Below the pieces are notes generated by a model. The model saw nothing but the letters and a program-made list of their open reading frames with translations, was not told the origin of the DNA and ran no database searches. This document shows, in pieces, positions 7,919-16,334 of a stretch of 64,000 nt of DNA. Numbering within the stretch: position 1 is the stretch's first letter; each line of letters begins with the position of its first letter. Where the stretch lies: the NCBI RefSeq assembly GCF_000612545.2, contig NZ_CP097800.1, positions 4,724,501-4,788,500 of the forward strand. Reading direction: 5' to 3'. Position numbers and translations under genes: made by a program. This stretch comes from Streptomyces sp. PCS3-D2. GTDB taxonomy: Bacteria; Actinomycetota; Actinomycetes; Streptomycetales; Streptomycetaceae.

Positions 7919-10194
7919 GCGAGAACGAGAACGAGAACGTGACCCAGGGGAACGGCACGGCGGGCTGGGGCTGGGAACCGGTCCCGCAGGGCGGCGAGTA
8001 CGACTCGGACGCCACGGCCTTCGTGAAGCTGCCGCAGGACATGCTGGACGCGCTCGGCACTGGCGAGCCGCTCGCGGCACCCGGGCACGGCTATGTACCG
8101 CCGCCGATGATCGTGCCGCTGGGCTCGGCCAGTACGGACCCGGCGGCCACGGGCACGTGGGCGGTCCCGGCGCAGTGGCCGGAGGCGGGCGGGGACCCGT
8201 CGGGGGCCGCCGCGGGCGCGGGTGCGGCTTCCGGGTCCGGTTCCGCTGCCGGTCCGGCGGGCGGGTCCGTCGGCGGGCCGATCCCCGCGACGATCCCCAT
8301 CCCGGCGTCGGTGGCCGCCGCGTTCGCCGAGTCCGAGCCCGACTCCGCGCCGGATCACAACCCGGATCACGACCCGGGCGCGACGGCGGAGTGGCGCTTC
8401 CCCGACGCGGTGCGCGAGCCCGCGGAGGCGCCCTCGGCGACCGGCCAGTGGGACGTTTCCGACCCCGCCCGGCAGCAGGGCGACTTCCGCACGGGCGGCA
8501 GCCTGGACGCGGACTGGAGCCAGGCCCCGGCGACCCTGCCCGGCGGTGCCCCGGCACCGTGGGCCTACCTGACGCAGCAGCAGCCGGTCGCCGGGCCGGA
8601 CCAGGGCCAGGCCCGGACGCAGGCCCAGGACGCCGGTGTCCTGCCGGGCACGGACGAGGCCGCCGCCGCTTCGGCCGCCGCAGCCGCCACGGCGCACGCC
8701 GCCGGACGCCTGCTCGGCGGGCCCGGTGTGGGCGTCGCGGGGCGCGGGCCGCGGGTGCTGGGCGGGCCCGGCGTGGGGACCGCGCTGCAGGAGGCCGAGC
8801 CCGCGCACCGGGCGCCGCACGACATCGAGGCCGCGCACGGACCCGCGGCGACGGCACACGCGGGGGAGCGGCCGCACCCGGGAGCCCCGGCGCAGGAGCC
8901 GTCCGCGGCGGCCGGCGGTGCGGACCCCTTCGGCGGGGCGCATGTCCAGGCCCCGGGCGCGGATGCCGCGCAGCCGGCCGAGCCGGAGCACTTCGCCCAG
9001 CCCGCTCACGGCGGGCACGCCGAACACGGCGGGCACGCCGAACACGGCGGGCACGCCGAACACGGCGGGCACGCCGCGTTCTTCGGGAGCGCCGAACACG
9101 GCGAACACGGCGGGCACTCCGACCCGGCCGCGTACCCCGAACACGCAGCGCACCTCGGACACACCGGGCACACCGGGCACACCGGACACCCTCCGCATCC
9201 CGCGGACACCGACGGGCACGGTTTCGCCGCCTTCGGGCAGGCGCCGGAGCGCGCCGAGCGCGAGCCCGAGCCCGCCCCGGCCGGCCACACCGCCGAGCCC
9301 GAGCCCGCCCCGGCGGACGGCCCCGGCCTCGCCGAAGCGGGCCGGGGGCCCGCACCGGACCACGCCGACGCCGAGGGCTCGGCGCCCGCCGGGGCCGCCC
9401 CTGCCCGCGGGGAGGTCCCGGTCGCGTCCACGCCGGTGGCGGACACCGCCGACAGCGCGGCGGAGCTCCCGCCGGAGGGAACCGGCGAAGGGGTCCCGGC
9501 CGAGGTGCCGGCGTACGCGGAAGAGCCCCGGCCCGCCGCCGACGTGCACCACGAGCACCCCCACGCCTCCTACGTGCTGCGCGTCAACGGCGCCGACCGC
9601 CCCGTCACCGGCGCCTGGATCGGGGAGTCCCTCCTCTACGTGCTGCGCGAGCGCCTCGGCCTCGCCGGCGCCAAGGACGGCTGTTCCCAGGGCGAGTGCG
9701 GCGCCTGCGCCGTGCAGGTCGACGGCCGGCTCGTCGCCTCCTGCCTGGTCCCGGCGGCCACGGCCGCCGGCAGTGAGGTCCGCACCGTCGAGGGCCTCGC
9801 GGCGGGCGGGGAACTCTCCGACGTGCAGCAGGCGTTGTGCAGGACGGGTGCGGTGCAGTGCGGATTCTGCGTACCCGGCATGGCCATGACCATCCACGAC
9901 CTGCTGGAAGGCAACCACGCCCCCAGCGAGCTGGAGACCCGCCAAGCGCTGTGCGGCAACCTCTGCCGTTGCTCCGGCTACGCGGGGGTCGTCGAGGCCG
10001 TGCGCGAGGTCGTGGCAGGGCGCGAGGCCGCGTCGGCAGCGTCCGCGGACGCTGCAGCGGCCGCGGCAGCGGCACAGGCCCCGGAACCGGGGCACGGGCA
10101 CGTTCAGGGCCAGGGCGAGGGCGCGCCGGAGCCGCGCATCCCGCACCAGGCAGCGCCCGGCGAGGGCGGCATCCACCACGGAGGCACGGTGTGA
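7915..10194 (+). CDS. [2Fe-2S] subunit of XDH family with giant low-complexity N-terminal extension
   Basis: Electron-transfer subunit of the operon. Only the C-terminal part (about residues 549-705) is the family domain. It carries both intact [2Fe-2S] clusters, GCSQGECGACAVQVDG with a later Cys and QCGFCVPGM with CGNLCRCSGY. Family members are usually about 160-200 residues; this one has 759. The first 548 residues are Ala/Gly/Pro/Glu-rich and predicted disordered. They include a His-rich block (residues 365-430) with HGGHAE tandem repeats and GHTGHTGHTGH. The start is the ATG overlapping the upstream stop (ATGA). The reading frame stays open with normal high third-position GC throughout, so the extension appears real and not a frame error. 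Confidence 0.85.
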   Translation: MSENENENVTQGNGTAGWGWEPVPQGGEYDSDATAFVKLPQDMLDALGTGEPLAAPGHGYVPPPMIVPLGSASTDPAATGTWAVPAQWPEAGGDPSGAAAGAGAASGSGSAAGPAGGSVGGPIPATIPIPASVAAAFAESEPDSAPDHNPDHDPGATAEWRFPDAVREPAEAPSATGQWDVSDPARQQGDFRTGGSLDADWSQAPATLPGGAPAPWAYLTQQQPVAGPDQGQARTQAQDAGVLPGTDEAAAASAAAAATAHAAGRLLGGPGVGVAGRGPRVLGGPGVGTALQEAEPAHRAPHDIEAAHGPAATAHAGERPHPGAPAQEPSAAAGGADPFGGAHVQAPGADAAQPAEPEHFAQPAHGGHAEHGGHAEHGGHAEHGGHAAFFGSAEHGEHGGHSDPAAYPEHAAHLGHTGHTGHTGHPPHPADTDGHGFAAFGQAPERAEREPEPAPAGHTAEPEPAPADGPGLAEAGRGPAPDHADAEGSAPAGAAPARGEVPVASTPVADTADSAAELPPEGTGEGVPAEVPAYAEEPRPAADVHHEHPHASYVLRVNGADRPVTGAWIGESLLYVLRERLGLAGAKDGCSQGECGACAVQVDGRLVASCLVPAATAAGSEVRTVEGLAAGGELSDVQQALCRTGAVQCGFCVPGMAMTIHDLLEGNHAPSELETRQALCGNLCRCSGYAGVVEAVREVVAGREAASAASADAAAAAAAAQAPEPGHGHVQGQGEGAPEPRIPHQAAPGEGGIHHGGTV
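9007..9078 (+). repeat. 18-bp in-frame tandem repeat encoding HGGHAE
   Basis: Four consecutive 18-base units (CACGGCGGGCACGCCGAA, the last diverging at its end) inside the Fe-S subunit gene. A second His-rich block with a 9-base GGGCACACC-type periodicity follows at about 9157-9189. Confidence 0.9.
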
Positions 10195-12545
10195 GCGGGC
10201 AGGACGCGGCGACGGCGACGGCGACGACCGCCGTGAACGCCACGGTGACGGCCATGGCGGCCCCGGGCGCGCCCGACGCCGCACAGCCGCAGGCACCGCG
10301 CGGCATCGGAGCCTCCGTCGAGGCCACCGACACCCGCGCCAAGACCGAGGGCACCTTCCCCTACGCCGCCGACCTGTGGGCCGAGGGACTGCTCTGGGCC
10401 GCCGTGCTGCGCTCCCCGCACGCCCACGCCCGGATCCTCTCCATCGACACCGAGGCCGCCGCGGAGATGCCCGGCGTGCGCGCCGTCGTCACCCACGCCG
10501 ACGTGCCGGGCGCCACCACCCACGGCCGCCGGATCGCCGACCGCCCGGTGTTCGCCCACGACGTCGTACGCCACCACGGCGAGCCCATCGCCGCCGTCGC
10601 CGCGGACCACCCCGACACCGCCCGCCTCGCCGCGGCAGCGATCGCCGTCGAGTACGAGCTCCTGGACCCGGTCACCGACCCCGAGCAGTCCTTCGGCGCC
10701 CCCGCCCTCCACCCCGACGGCAACCTGATCCGGCACATCCCGCTGCGCTACGGCGACCCGGAGGCCACCGGCGAAGTCGTCGTCGAGGGCCTGTACCGGA
10801 TCGGCCGCCAGGACCCCGCCCCGATCGGCGCCGAGGCCGGACTGGCCGTGCCCCGCCCCGACGGCGGCGTCGAGCTCTACACCGCCTCCACCGACCCGCA
10901 CACCGACCGCGACCTGGCCGCCGCCTGCTTCGGCCTGGAACCGGACCGCGTGCGCGTCGTCGTCACCGGCGTGCCGGGCGCGACGGCCGACCGCGAGGAC
11001 GCCGCCTTCCAGCTCCCGCTCGGCCTGCTCGCGCTGCGCACGGGCTGCCCGGTGAAACTGGCCGCCACCCGCGAGGAGTCCTTCCTCGGCCACACCCATC
11101 GCCACCCGACCCTGCTGCGCTACCGCCACCACGCGGACGCGGAGGGCCGCCTGGTCAAGGTCGAGGCGCAGATCCTGATGGACGCGGGTGCGTACGCCGA
11201 CGCCTCCGCGGAATCCCTGGCCGCGGCGGTGGCCTTCGCCTGCGGCCCGTACGTCGTCCCGCACGCCTTCGTCGAGGGCTGGGTCGTACGCACCAACAAC
11301 CCGCCGTCGGGCCACGTCCGCGGCGAGGGCGCCATGCAGGTGTGCGCCGCGTACGAGGGGCAGATGGACAAGCTCGCGGCCGCCCTCGGCATCGACGGCG
11401 CCGAACTGCGTCTGCGCAACGTCCTGGCGACCGGAGACCTCCTCCCGACGGGCCAGACGGTGACCTGCCCGGCCCCCGTGGCCGAACTGCTCCGCGCGGT
11501 GCGCGATTTCGAACTGCCCGCGCTGCCCAAGGACGCCCCCGAGGACGAGTGGCTGCTGCCCGGTGGCCCGGAGGGCGCGGGCGAGCCCGGTGCGGTGCGG
11601 CGCGGTGTCGGTTACGGGGTCGGCATGGTGCACATGCTCGGCGCCGAGGGCGCCGACGAGGTCTCCACCGCCACGGTGAAGGTCGTGGGCGGCGCGGCCA
11701 CGGTCATCTGCGCCGCGGTCGACACCGGCCAGGGCTTCGGCACGCTGGCGCGCCAGATCGTCCAGGAGGTCCTGGGCGTCGACGAAGTGGTGGTGGCCCC
11801 GGTGGACACCGACCAGCCGCCCGCCGGCCCGTCGGCGCACGGCCGGCACACGTGGGTGTCGGGCGGCGCGGTGGAGCGGGCCGCGAAGATGGTCCGCACC
11901 CAGCTGCTGCAGCCGATGGCCCACAAGCTGGGCATGTCCACCGAGCTCCTGCAGATCCAGGACGGCCGCATCACCTCGTACGACGGCGCGTTCTCGATGT
12001 CGGTCGCGGAGGCGATGGCGGGCAAGGAACTCTGGGCGACCGCCCAGTGCCGCCCCCACCCGACGGAGCCGCTGGACGCGGACGGCCAGGGCGACGCGTT
12101 CGTGGGCCTCGCCTTCTGCGCGATCCGCGCGGTGGTGGACGTGGACATCGAGCTGGGCTCGGTACGGGTGGTGGAGCTCGCGGTGGCCCAGGACGTCGGC
12201 CGCGTCCTGAACCCCCGCCGCCTGGAGGCCCGGATCGAAGCGGGCGTCACCCAGGGCCTGGGCGCGGCCCTGACGGAGAACCTCCGTACGGTCGCCGGCC
12301 TGGTCCGCCATCCCGACCTGACGGGCTATGCCCTGCCGACTGCGCTGGACGCCCCGAGGGTCCGCATCGTCAAGCTGGTGGAGGAGCGCGACGTGGTGGC
12401 CCCGTTCGGCGCGAAGGCGGCGAGCGCGGTCCCGGTGGTGACGACCCCGGCGGCGATCGCCTCGGCGGTCCGCGCAGCCACGGGCCGCCCGGTCAACAGG
12501 CTCCCGATCAGGCCGTCCGCGGCGGTGGGAGTGCCCAACTCGTGA
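10191..12545 (+). CDS. XDH family molybdopterin-binding (large) subunit, degenerate cofactor motifs
   Basis: Large subunit of the molybdenum hydroxylase. The 784 residues include the N-terminal Ald_Xan_dh domain (IGASVEATDTRAKTEGTFPY) and the Moco domain with VRGEGAMQ and VDTGQGFGTLARQIVQEVLG. Two family hallmarks look altered. Where GGGFGGKE is expected there is VPGATADRED (about residues 262-271). Where the catalytic Glu sits in GVGEPP-type loops near the C terminus there is FGAKAASAVPVV (about 738-749), with no Glu. Start is GTG overlapping the previous TGA, after GGAGG. Either the chemistry differs from classical xanthine dehydrogenase or the protein has lost hydroxylase activity (inference). 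Confidence 0.85.
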   Translation: MSGQDAATATATTAVNATVTAMAAPGAPDAAQPQAPRGIGASVEATDTRAKTEGTFPYAADLWAEGLLWAAVLRSPHAHARILSIDTEAAAEMPGVRAVVTHADVPGATTHGRRIADRPVFAHDVVRHHGEPIAAVAADHPDTARLAAAAIAVEYELLDPVTDPEQSFGAPALHPDGNLIRHIPLRYGDPEATGEVVVEGLYRIGRQDPAPIGAEAGLAVPRPDGGVELYTASTDPHTDRDLAAACFGLEPDRVRVVVTGVPGATADREDAAFQLPLGLLALRTGCPVKLAATREESFLGHTHRHPTLLRYRHHADAEGRLVKVEAQILMDAGAYADASAESLAAAVAFACGPYVVPHAFVEGWVVRTNNPPSGHVRGEGAMQVCAAYEGQMDKLAAALGIDGAELRLRNVLATGDLLPTGQTVTCPAPVAELLRAVRDFELPALPKDAPEDEWLLPGGPEGAGEPGAVRRGVGYGVGMVHMLGAEGADEVSTATVKVVGGAATVICAAVDTGQGFGTLARQIVQEVLGVDEVVVAPVDTDQPPAGPSAHGRHTWVSGGAVERAAKMVRTQLLQPMAHKLGMSTELLQIQDGRITSYDGAFSMSVAEAMAGKELWATAQCRPHPTEPLDADGQGDAFVGLAFCAIRAVVDVDIELGSVRVVELAVAQDVGRVLNPRRLEARIEAGVTQGLGAALTENLRTVAGLVRHPDLTGYALPTALDAPRVRIVKLVEERDVVAPFGAKAASAVPVVTTPAAIASAVRAATGRPVNRLPIRPSAAVGVPNS

Positions 12546-12559
12546 CCGTGTGAGTCGCA

Positions 12560-12571
12560 TTGCACGTGCAA
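12560..12571 (+). promoter_or_regulatory. Perfect palindrome before ESX-like island promoter
   Basis: TTGCACGTGCAA is a perfect 12-bp palindrome 8 bases upstream of the -35-like element, a natural place for an activator or repressor site. The regulator is unknown. Confidence 0.4.
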
Positions 12572-12579
12572 CCCCGGAC

Positions 12580-12608
12580 TTGGGGCTGTCGGTGCCGGTC
12601 GCTAGAGT
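12580..12608 (+). promoter_or_regulatory. Sigma-70-like promoter of ESX-like island
   Basis: TTGGGG (12580-12585), a 17-base spacer and TAGAGT (12603-12608) make a plausible housekeeping-type promoter about 105 bases before the first gene of the island. Confidence 0.5.
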
Positions 12609-12713
12609 GATCGACGAGAGTGCGCGCGCACACGTGCGAACGGGTGCGAACGGGGACGGGGAGCGGCGCCGCGCGCCGCGACCGCGGGGAGACGGGGAGT
12701 CGGGGAGGCCATC

Positions 12714-13211
12714 GTGGCAGAGGACACAGTCGGGGTTCTGGCGCTAGACCTGTCGGGGGACATGGCGGCGTCGATCCGAGCCCAGGCGGACGCACAGGCG
12801 AAGGCGGCGGCCCTCCAGGTCCAGTACGAGGACCTGCAGAGCTACAAGAGCCTGGTGGACGGCCTCCTGACGAAGCTTCAGGAATCCCCGGCGCACCACA
12901 ACAAACTGGCCGACGGCACCCTGCCGACGGGTGCCCTGGGGCAGGGCTTTCCCGAGGCGGACAAGCTGTATGGGGCGTACAAGACCGTCCATTCGGAGCT
13001 GCAGACGCTGTCGAAGGGTCTGGCGGAGCTGATCGAGGCCCTGGGCATCGCGGTCCTGTCCGCAGGCGGCGGCTACGCCGAGGTGGACGAGGAGCAGAAG
13101 CGGCGCATGGTCGTCATCGCCAAGCAGGCCGAAGACGAGTACGGCCGGGATCGTGGCCCCGACGCGGAGAAGAAGAGCGACAGCCCGAAGCCGAAGGGTG
13201 GTGTCATCTGA
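12714..13211 (+). CDS. ESX-associated helical protein, unknown function
   Basis: First gene of a tightly packed six-gene island. The 165-residue product is mostly alpha-helical and Ala/Lys/Glu-rich, without a signal peptide or membrane segment. It carries an YxxxD-type motif (YAEVD, about residues 121-125) in a C-terminal helix, similar to type VII secretion signals. The C terminus is charged and Lys/Pro-rich. Start is GTG at 12714 with GGGGAGG upstream. It overlaps the next gene by one base (TGATG). I do not recognise a named family. Context suggests a secreted partner or chaperone of the following WXG protein (inference). Confidence 0.7.
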   Translation: MAEDTVGVLALDLSGDMAASIRAQADAQAKAAALQVQYEDLQSYKSLVDGLLTKLQESPAHHNKLADGTLPTGALGQGFPEADKLYGAYKTVHSELQTLSKGLAELIEALGIAVLSAGGGYAEVDEEQKRRMVVIAKQAEDEYGRDRGPDAEKKSDSPKPKGGVI

Positions 13212-14674
13212 TGACGGACTTCGAGGGATACACGCACGCACAGCTGCACGCGATGATCGAGTCGCTCGATCCGACGAAGGTCGCGGCGCTGGGCACGAAG
13301 CTCACCGAGGCCGCCACGACGATCGAGCAAATCGGCACCAAGCTCAAGGACCACAAGGTCAAGGACTGGGAGGGCGAAGCTGCCACGGCGTTCCAGGACT
13401 GGGTGAGCCGCGCGGGCAGCGCCACGCTGGAACTGGCCAAATACAGCAAGGTCGGCGGCAAGTACATGGCCGAAGCGGCGCAGGTCATGCGCGAGGTCAA
13501 GCCGTCCAAGGACGGCGCGGGGAACTTCCCCCCGTACGACGCTGCTGCGGACGCGAAGCTCAGGGAGAACCTGGCGACGTCCCGCGAATACCACAACGAC
13601 CCGGATGCGGTGCAGCTCGGCCAGGAGGCCTGGTCGAAGCTGAGCGGCGACCACGCGCGAGCCGTGGACGCGATGAACAAGCTCGCTGGGGCGTACGACC
13701 AGTCCGCGGCGCAGATGGGCAAGACGGAAGCCCCGAGGCTTCCGCCGCCGCCGCAGGTACTGGTGCCGTCGGATTACGGCACCGATGTGGAAAGGAGTCG
13801 CTCCGGGGGTGGTCCCGGAACGCCGAGTTCTTCAGGAATCGTGTCGTACGCGGCTTCGACATCAGGCGATTTCGGCCCTACGGGCGAGTCAGCTGGGGCG
13901 TCTGGGAGCCAGGCGAAGGCGGGCACCGCGGCCCCCTCTGTCTCCGTGCCGGCCACCCCGGATCAAGAAGTGGGCGTGGACCTCGACACTGTCGCCACGC
14001 TTCCGCCTCCGACCACGCCACCGGTGACGACCACCCCCGGTCTCCCGCTGGCCACGGGCCCCGTCGGACCCACCCCCGGCCCCTTCGTCCCGCCTGTGGC
14101 CATCCCGCCCGTCGGCGGCCTGAAGGGACCCGGCCCGTTCGGTACCGGCCCCGGAATCGGTCCGTACCCCGGATTGGGTGGTCCTGGCCTTCCTCCTAGC
14201 GGCAAGGTCATCGGTACGCCCGGCCTGCCCCCGCGTGACGCCGGTATCACAGGCGGACGTCCGGTGACGTCCACCGGCCCGGCCTCCGGCATCCCGCGCG
14301 GCATGGTCGTCGGCGAAGGTACTCAGGCCGGTCGTCCCATGGGTAGCGGTATGGGCCACGGCACCGGGGGCCACTACGGCGGCACCCAGGCCGGTCTTCC
14401 GGCGGGCCGCCGACTGGCCACGGAGCCGGGTGGCGTCATGGGTGGGCGTCAGGCCGGTGCGGTCGGTCGTCCGATTGCGGCGGGTCAGCCGTTCACCCAG
14501 GGCGGTTCTGGCCTTGTGCGCAACGGTGCCGGTCCCGTGGGTCATGCGGGTGCAGGTATGCAGACTCCGGGCGGGGGCCGGGACAGCCAGGGGGGCAAGC
14601 GCCCCGATTACCTGACCGAGGACGAAGAGACCTGGCAGGGCAACCGTCGTGTTGCCCCGCCCGTGATCGACTGA
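13211..14674 (+). CDS. WXG-type, PPE-like protein with Pro/Gly-rich tail
   Basis: The first 170 residues form a helical hairpin-like domain with a WEG turn (Trp53-Gly55) typical of WXG100-type type VII secretion substrates. The remainder to residue 487 is Pro/Gly/Thr-rich and probably disordered. The last segment RPDYLTEDEETW with APPVID at the end contains YLTED, an YxxxD motif of the kind used as a type VII secretion signal. The two-part layout resembles mycobacterial PPE proteins. It is translationally linked to the upstream gene (stop and start share one base). Secretion is inferred; no cognate EccC is in the window. Confidence 0.78.
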   Translation: MTDFEGYTHAQLHAMIESLDPTKVAALGTKLTEAATTIEQIGTKLKDHKVKDWEGEAATAFQDWVSRAGSATLELAKYSKVGGKYMAEAAQVMREVKPSKDGAGNFPPYDAAADAKLRENLATSREYHNDPDAVQLGQEAWSKLSGDHARAVDAMNKLAGAYDQSAAQMGKTEAPRLPPPPQVLVPSDYGTDVERSRSGGGPGTPSSSGIVSYAASTSGDFGPTGESAGASGSQAKAGTAAPSVSVPATPDQEVGVDLDTVATLPPPTTPPVTTTPGLPLATGPVGPTPGPFVPPVAIPPVGGLKGPGPFGTGPGIGPYPGLGGPGLPPSGKVIGTPGLPPRDAGITGGRPVTSTGPASGIPRGMVVGEGTQAGRPMGSGMGHGTGGHYGGTQAGLPAGRRLATEPGGVMGGRQAGAVGRPIAAGQPFTQGGSGLVRNGAGPVGHAGAGMQTPGGGRDSQGGKRPDYLTEDEETWQGNRRVAPPVID

Positions 14675-14695
14675 GCAGAACGGACGTTGTACGGG

Positions 14696-15859
14696 ATGCA
14701 CATGCGCAAGGCGACCTCGGCCCTGGTGGGTCTCCTGCTGGCCGGGGTCGCCGCGACCCCAGCTCACGCGGAGACCATCAGATCGCAGCAGTGGCATCTC
14801 GACGCCATGAAGGCCGACGAGATCTGGAAGATCAGCAAGGGTAAGGGCATCACCGTTGCAGTCATTGATGACGGGGTCCGGGAAATTCCCGAACTGGCAG
14901 GCCAGCTCGTCCCGGGGAAGCGGTTCACCGTTGCAGGCGGTGACGGTCCTACCGACCAAGGCAGCCACGGAACCACCATGGCCGCCGTGATTGCCGGAAC
15001 GGGAAGACATCCGAGTGGTGACGGTGCCTATGGCCTGGCACCCGCCGTGAAGATTCTGCCCATTCTTGTGGATAATAATGAGAAGGCGACGCCGACCTGG
15101 GTCGCGGCAATTCGGTACGCGGCAGATTCGGATGCAAAGATCATCAACATGTCTCTGGGGATTCCCGGGGAGCCCGAGGATGATGTGGCGAGAGCTGAAG
15201 CCGTCAAGTATGCGTTGTCCAAAGGAAAGCTAATCTTCGCGGCTGTGGGTAATTATGGCGATTCGGCCAACGAGCTTGCCTACCCCGCTGGAACCCCCGG
15301 AGTGGTCGGCGTCGGGGCTGTGGATTCCTCAGGCGAACCGACCAAGGAGTCTCAGCACGGCCCGCAGGTGGATCTGGCTGCTCCTGGCATGGAGATCGTG
15401 ACGGCATGCACAGGGAAGTCTGGTCTTTGCACCAGCCACGGAACCAGCGACGCCTCCGCTCTCGCCTCCGCCTCCGCCGCGCTGCTCTGGTCCGCTCACC
15501 CCGACTGGACCAACAACCAGGTCCTGCGCGTGCTCCTGAACACCGCCGGGAAGCCCGTTGACGGGTCTCAGCGCAATGACTACGTCGGCTATGGCGTGGT
15601 CCGGCCCCGGATCGCGTTGCAGACGCCCGGGGATCCCGGCCCGGCCGATGTCTACCCGCTGCCCGATCTGGCCGCGGCGGCCAGTGGCGGAAAGCCTTCC
15701 GCGTCCGCCCCCACCGACGCCACGCCGTCCGCTCCCACCTCCCAGGCTGCCGCCGAGGAGAAGGGCGGCAACTCCCTGCTCTGGGTCGGGCTGGGACTCG
15801 GGGCGTGTGTGCTCATCGGCGGGGCCGTGACCGCGGTGATCGTACGCCGCAACCGTTGA
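14696..15859 (+). CDS. Mycosin-like S8 serine protease (type VII secretion-associated)
   Basis: Membrane-anchored subtilisin-family protease like MycP of ESX systems. From the ATG at 14696 the product is 387 residues: a signal peptide (about 1-25), a catalytic domain with Asp58 (AVIDDG), His91 (GSHGTT), oxyanion Asn186 and Ser251 (HGTSDAS), a Ser/Ala/Pro-rich linker, one C-terminal membrane helix (about 360-382) and an Arg-rich cytosolic end. The triad is intact. A TTG at 14687 and an ATG at 14702 are alternative starts. The stretch around 15040-15260 uses many A/T-ending codons (for example GAT AAT AAT, AAT TAT), unlike its neighbours, which suggests acquisition by transfer. Confidence 0.88.
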   Translation: MHMRKATSALVGLLLAGVAATPAHAETIRSQQWHLDAMKADEIWKISKGKGITVAVIDDGVREIPELAGQLVPGKRFTVAGGDGPTDQGSHGTTMAAVIAGTGRHPSGDGAYGLAPAVKILPILVDNNEKATPTWVAAIRYAADSDAKIINMSLGIPGEPEDDVARAEAVKYALSKGKLIFAAVGNYGDSANELAYPAGTPGVVGVGAVDSSGEPTKESQHGPQVDLAAPGMEIVTACTGKSGLCTSHGTSDASALASASAALLWSAHPDWTNNQVLRVLLNTAGKPVDGSQRNDYVGYGVVRPRIALQTPGDPGPADVYPLPDLAAAASGGKPSASAPTDATPSAPTSQAAAEEKGGNSLLWVGLGLGACVLIGGAVTAVIVRRNR

Positions 15860-15901
15860 CCCACACCTGATCCCACCGGTCCCAACTCGGAGGTTCGCGC
15901 G

Positions 15902-16321
15902 ATGTCGTTCGACGAGGAATGGTCGGCGGCTCGCGCCACGGCCACCGCCAGTGTCTCCATGCGGCTCAACCAGGCCCCCGCCCCCACCCCCGGAGGCGGC
16001 GCTGATCTCGCGCTCAACCAGGACCAGATCGGAGCGATCGGCTCCGAGGCGTACAAGCTGCACACCCGACTGCAGACCGACGGCAAGCACGCCGCCACCG
16101 CGACCGCCGAGGCTGCCGGGGCGCTCACCCGGGAGGGATTCGCGAGCGGGGCTGCCCTGCTCAAAGCCAACACCCTCTGGGAGAGCCAGGTGAAGACCCT
16201 GGTGGCCGCCTGCGCCAACATCTCCAACGGCCTCAACTACTCGCTCTCCTCCCACGCCAAGGACGAGCAGCAGCTCCACGCGGACTTCACGGCGTCCGCC
16301 ATCGACAAGTACCTGAAGTAG
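15902..16321 (+). CDS. Small helical ESX-island protein, unknown function
   Basis: 139-residue, Ala-rich helical protein starting MSFDEEWSAARATAT, with GGAGG upstream of the ATG. It has no signal peptide. Its size and helical character resemble WXG100-like or EspC-like substrates, and LWESQ occupies the region where a WXG turn might be, but a true WxG is absent. It sits 42 bases after the mycosin gene and 13 bases before the next gene, so it belongs to the same operon. A role as partner of the following large protein is inferred from this spacing only. Confidence 0.65.
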   Translation: MSFDEEWSAARATATASVSMRLNQAPAPTPGGGADLALNQDQIGAIGSEAYKLHTRLQTDGKHAATATAEAAGALTREGFASGAALLKANTLWESQVKTLVAACANISNGLNYSLSSHAKDEQQLHADFTASAIDKYLK

Positions 16322-16334
16322 GCGAGGCGTCCGC

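Noticed and set aside
9007-9190. Possible CRISPR-like array
   Set aside because: The repeats are directly tandem without spacers, stay in frame and encode His-rich peptide repeats.
7054-10296. Very long minus-strand open frame (over 1000 codons) opposite the XDH operon
   Set aside because: It is antisense to three genes with clear family motifs; long open frames on the opposite strand are expected at this GC content.
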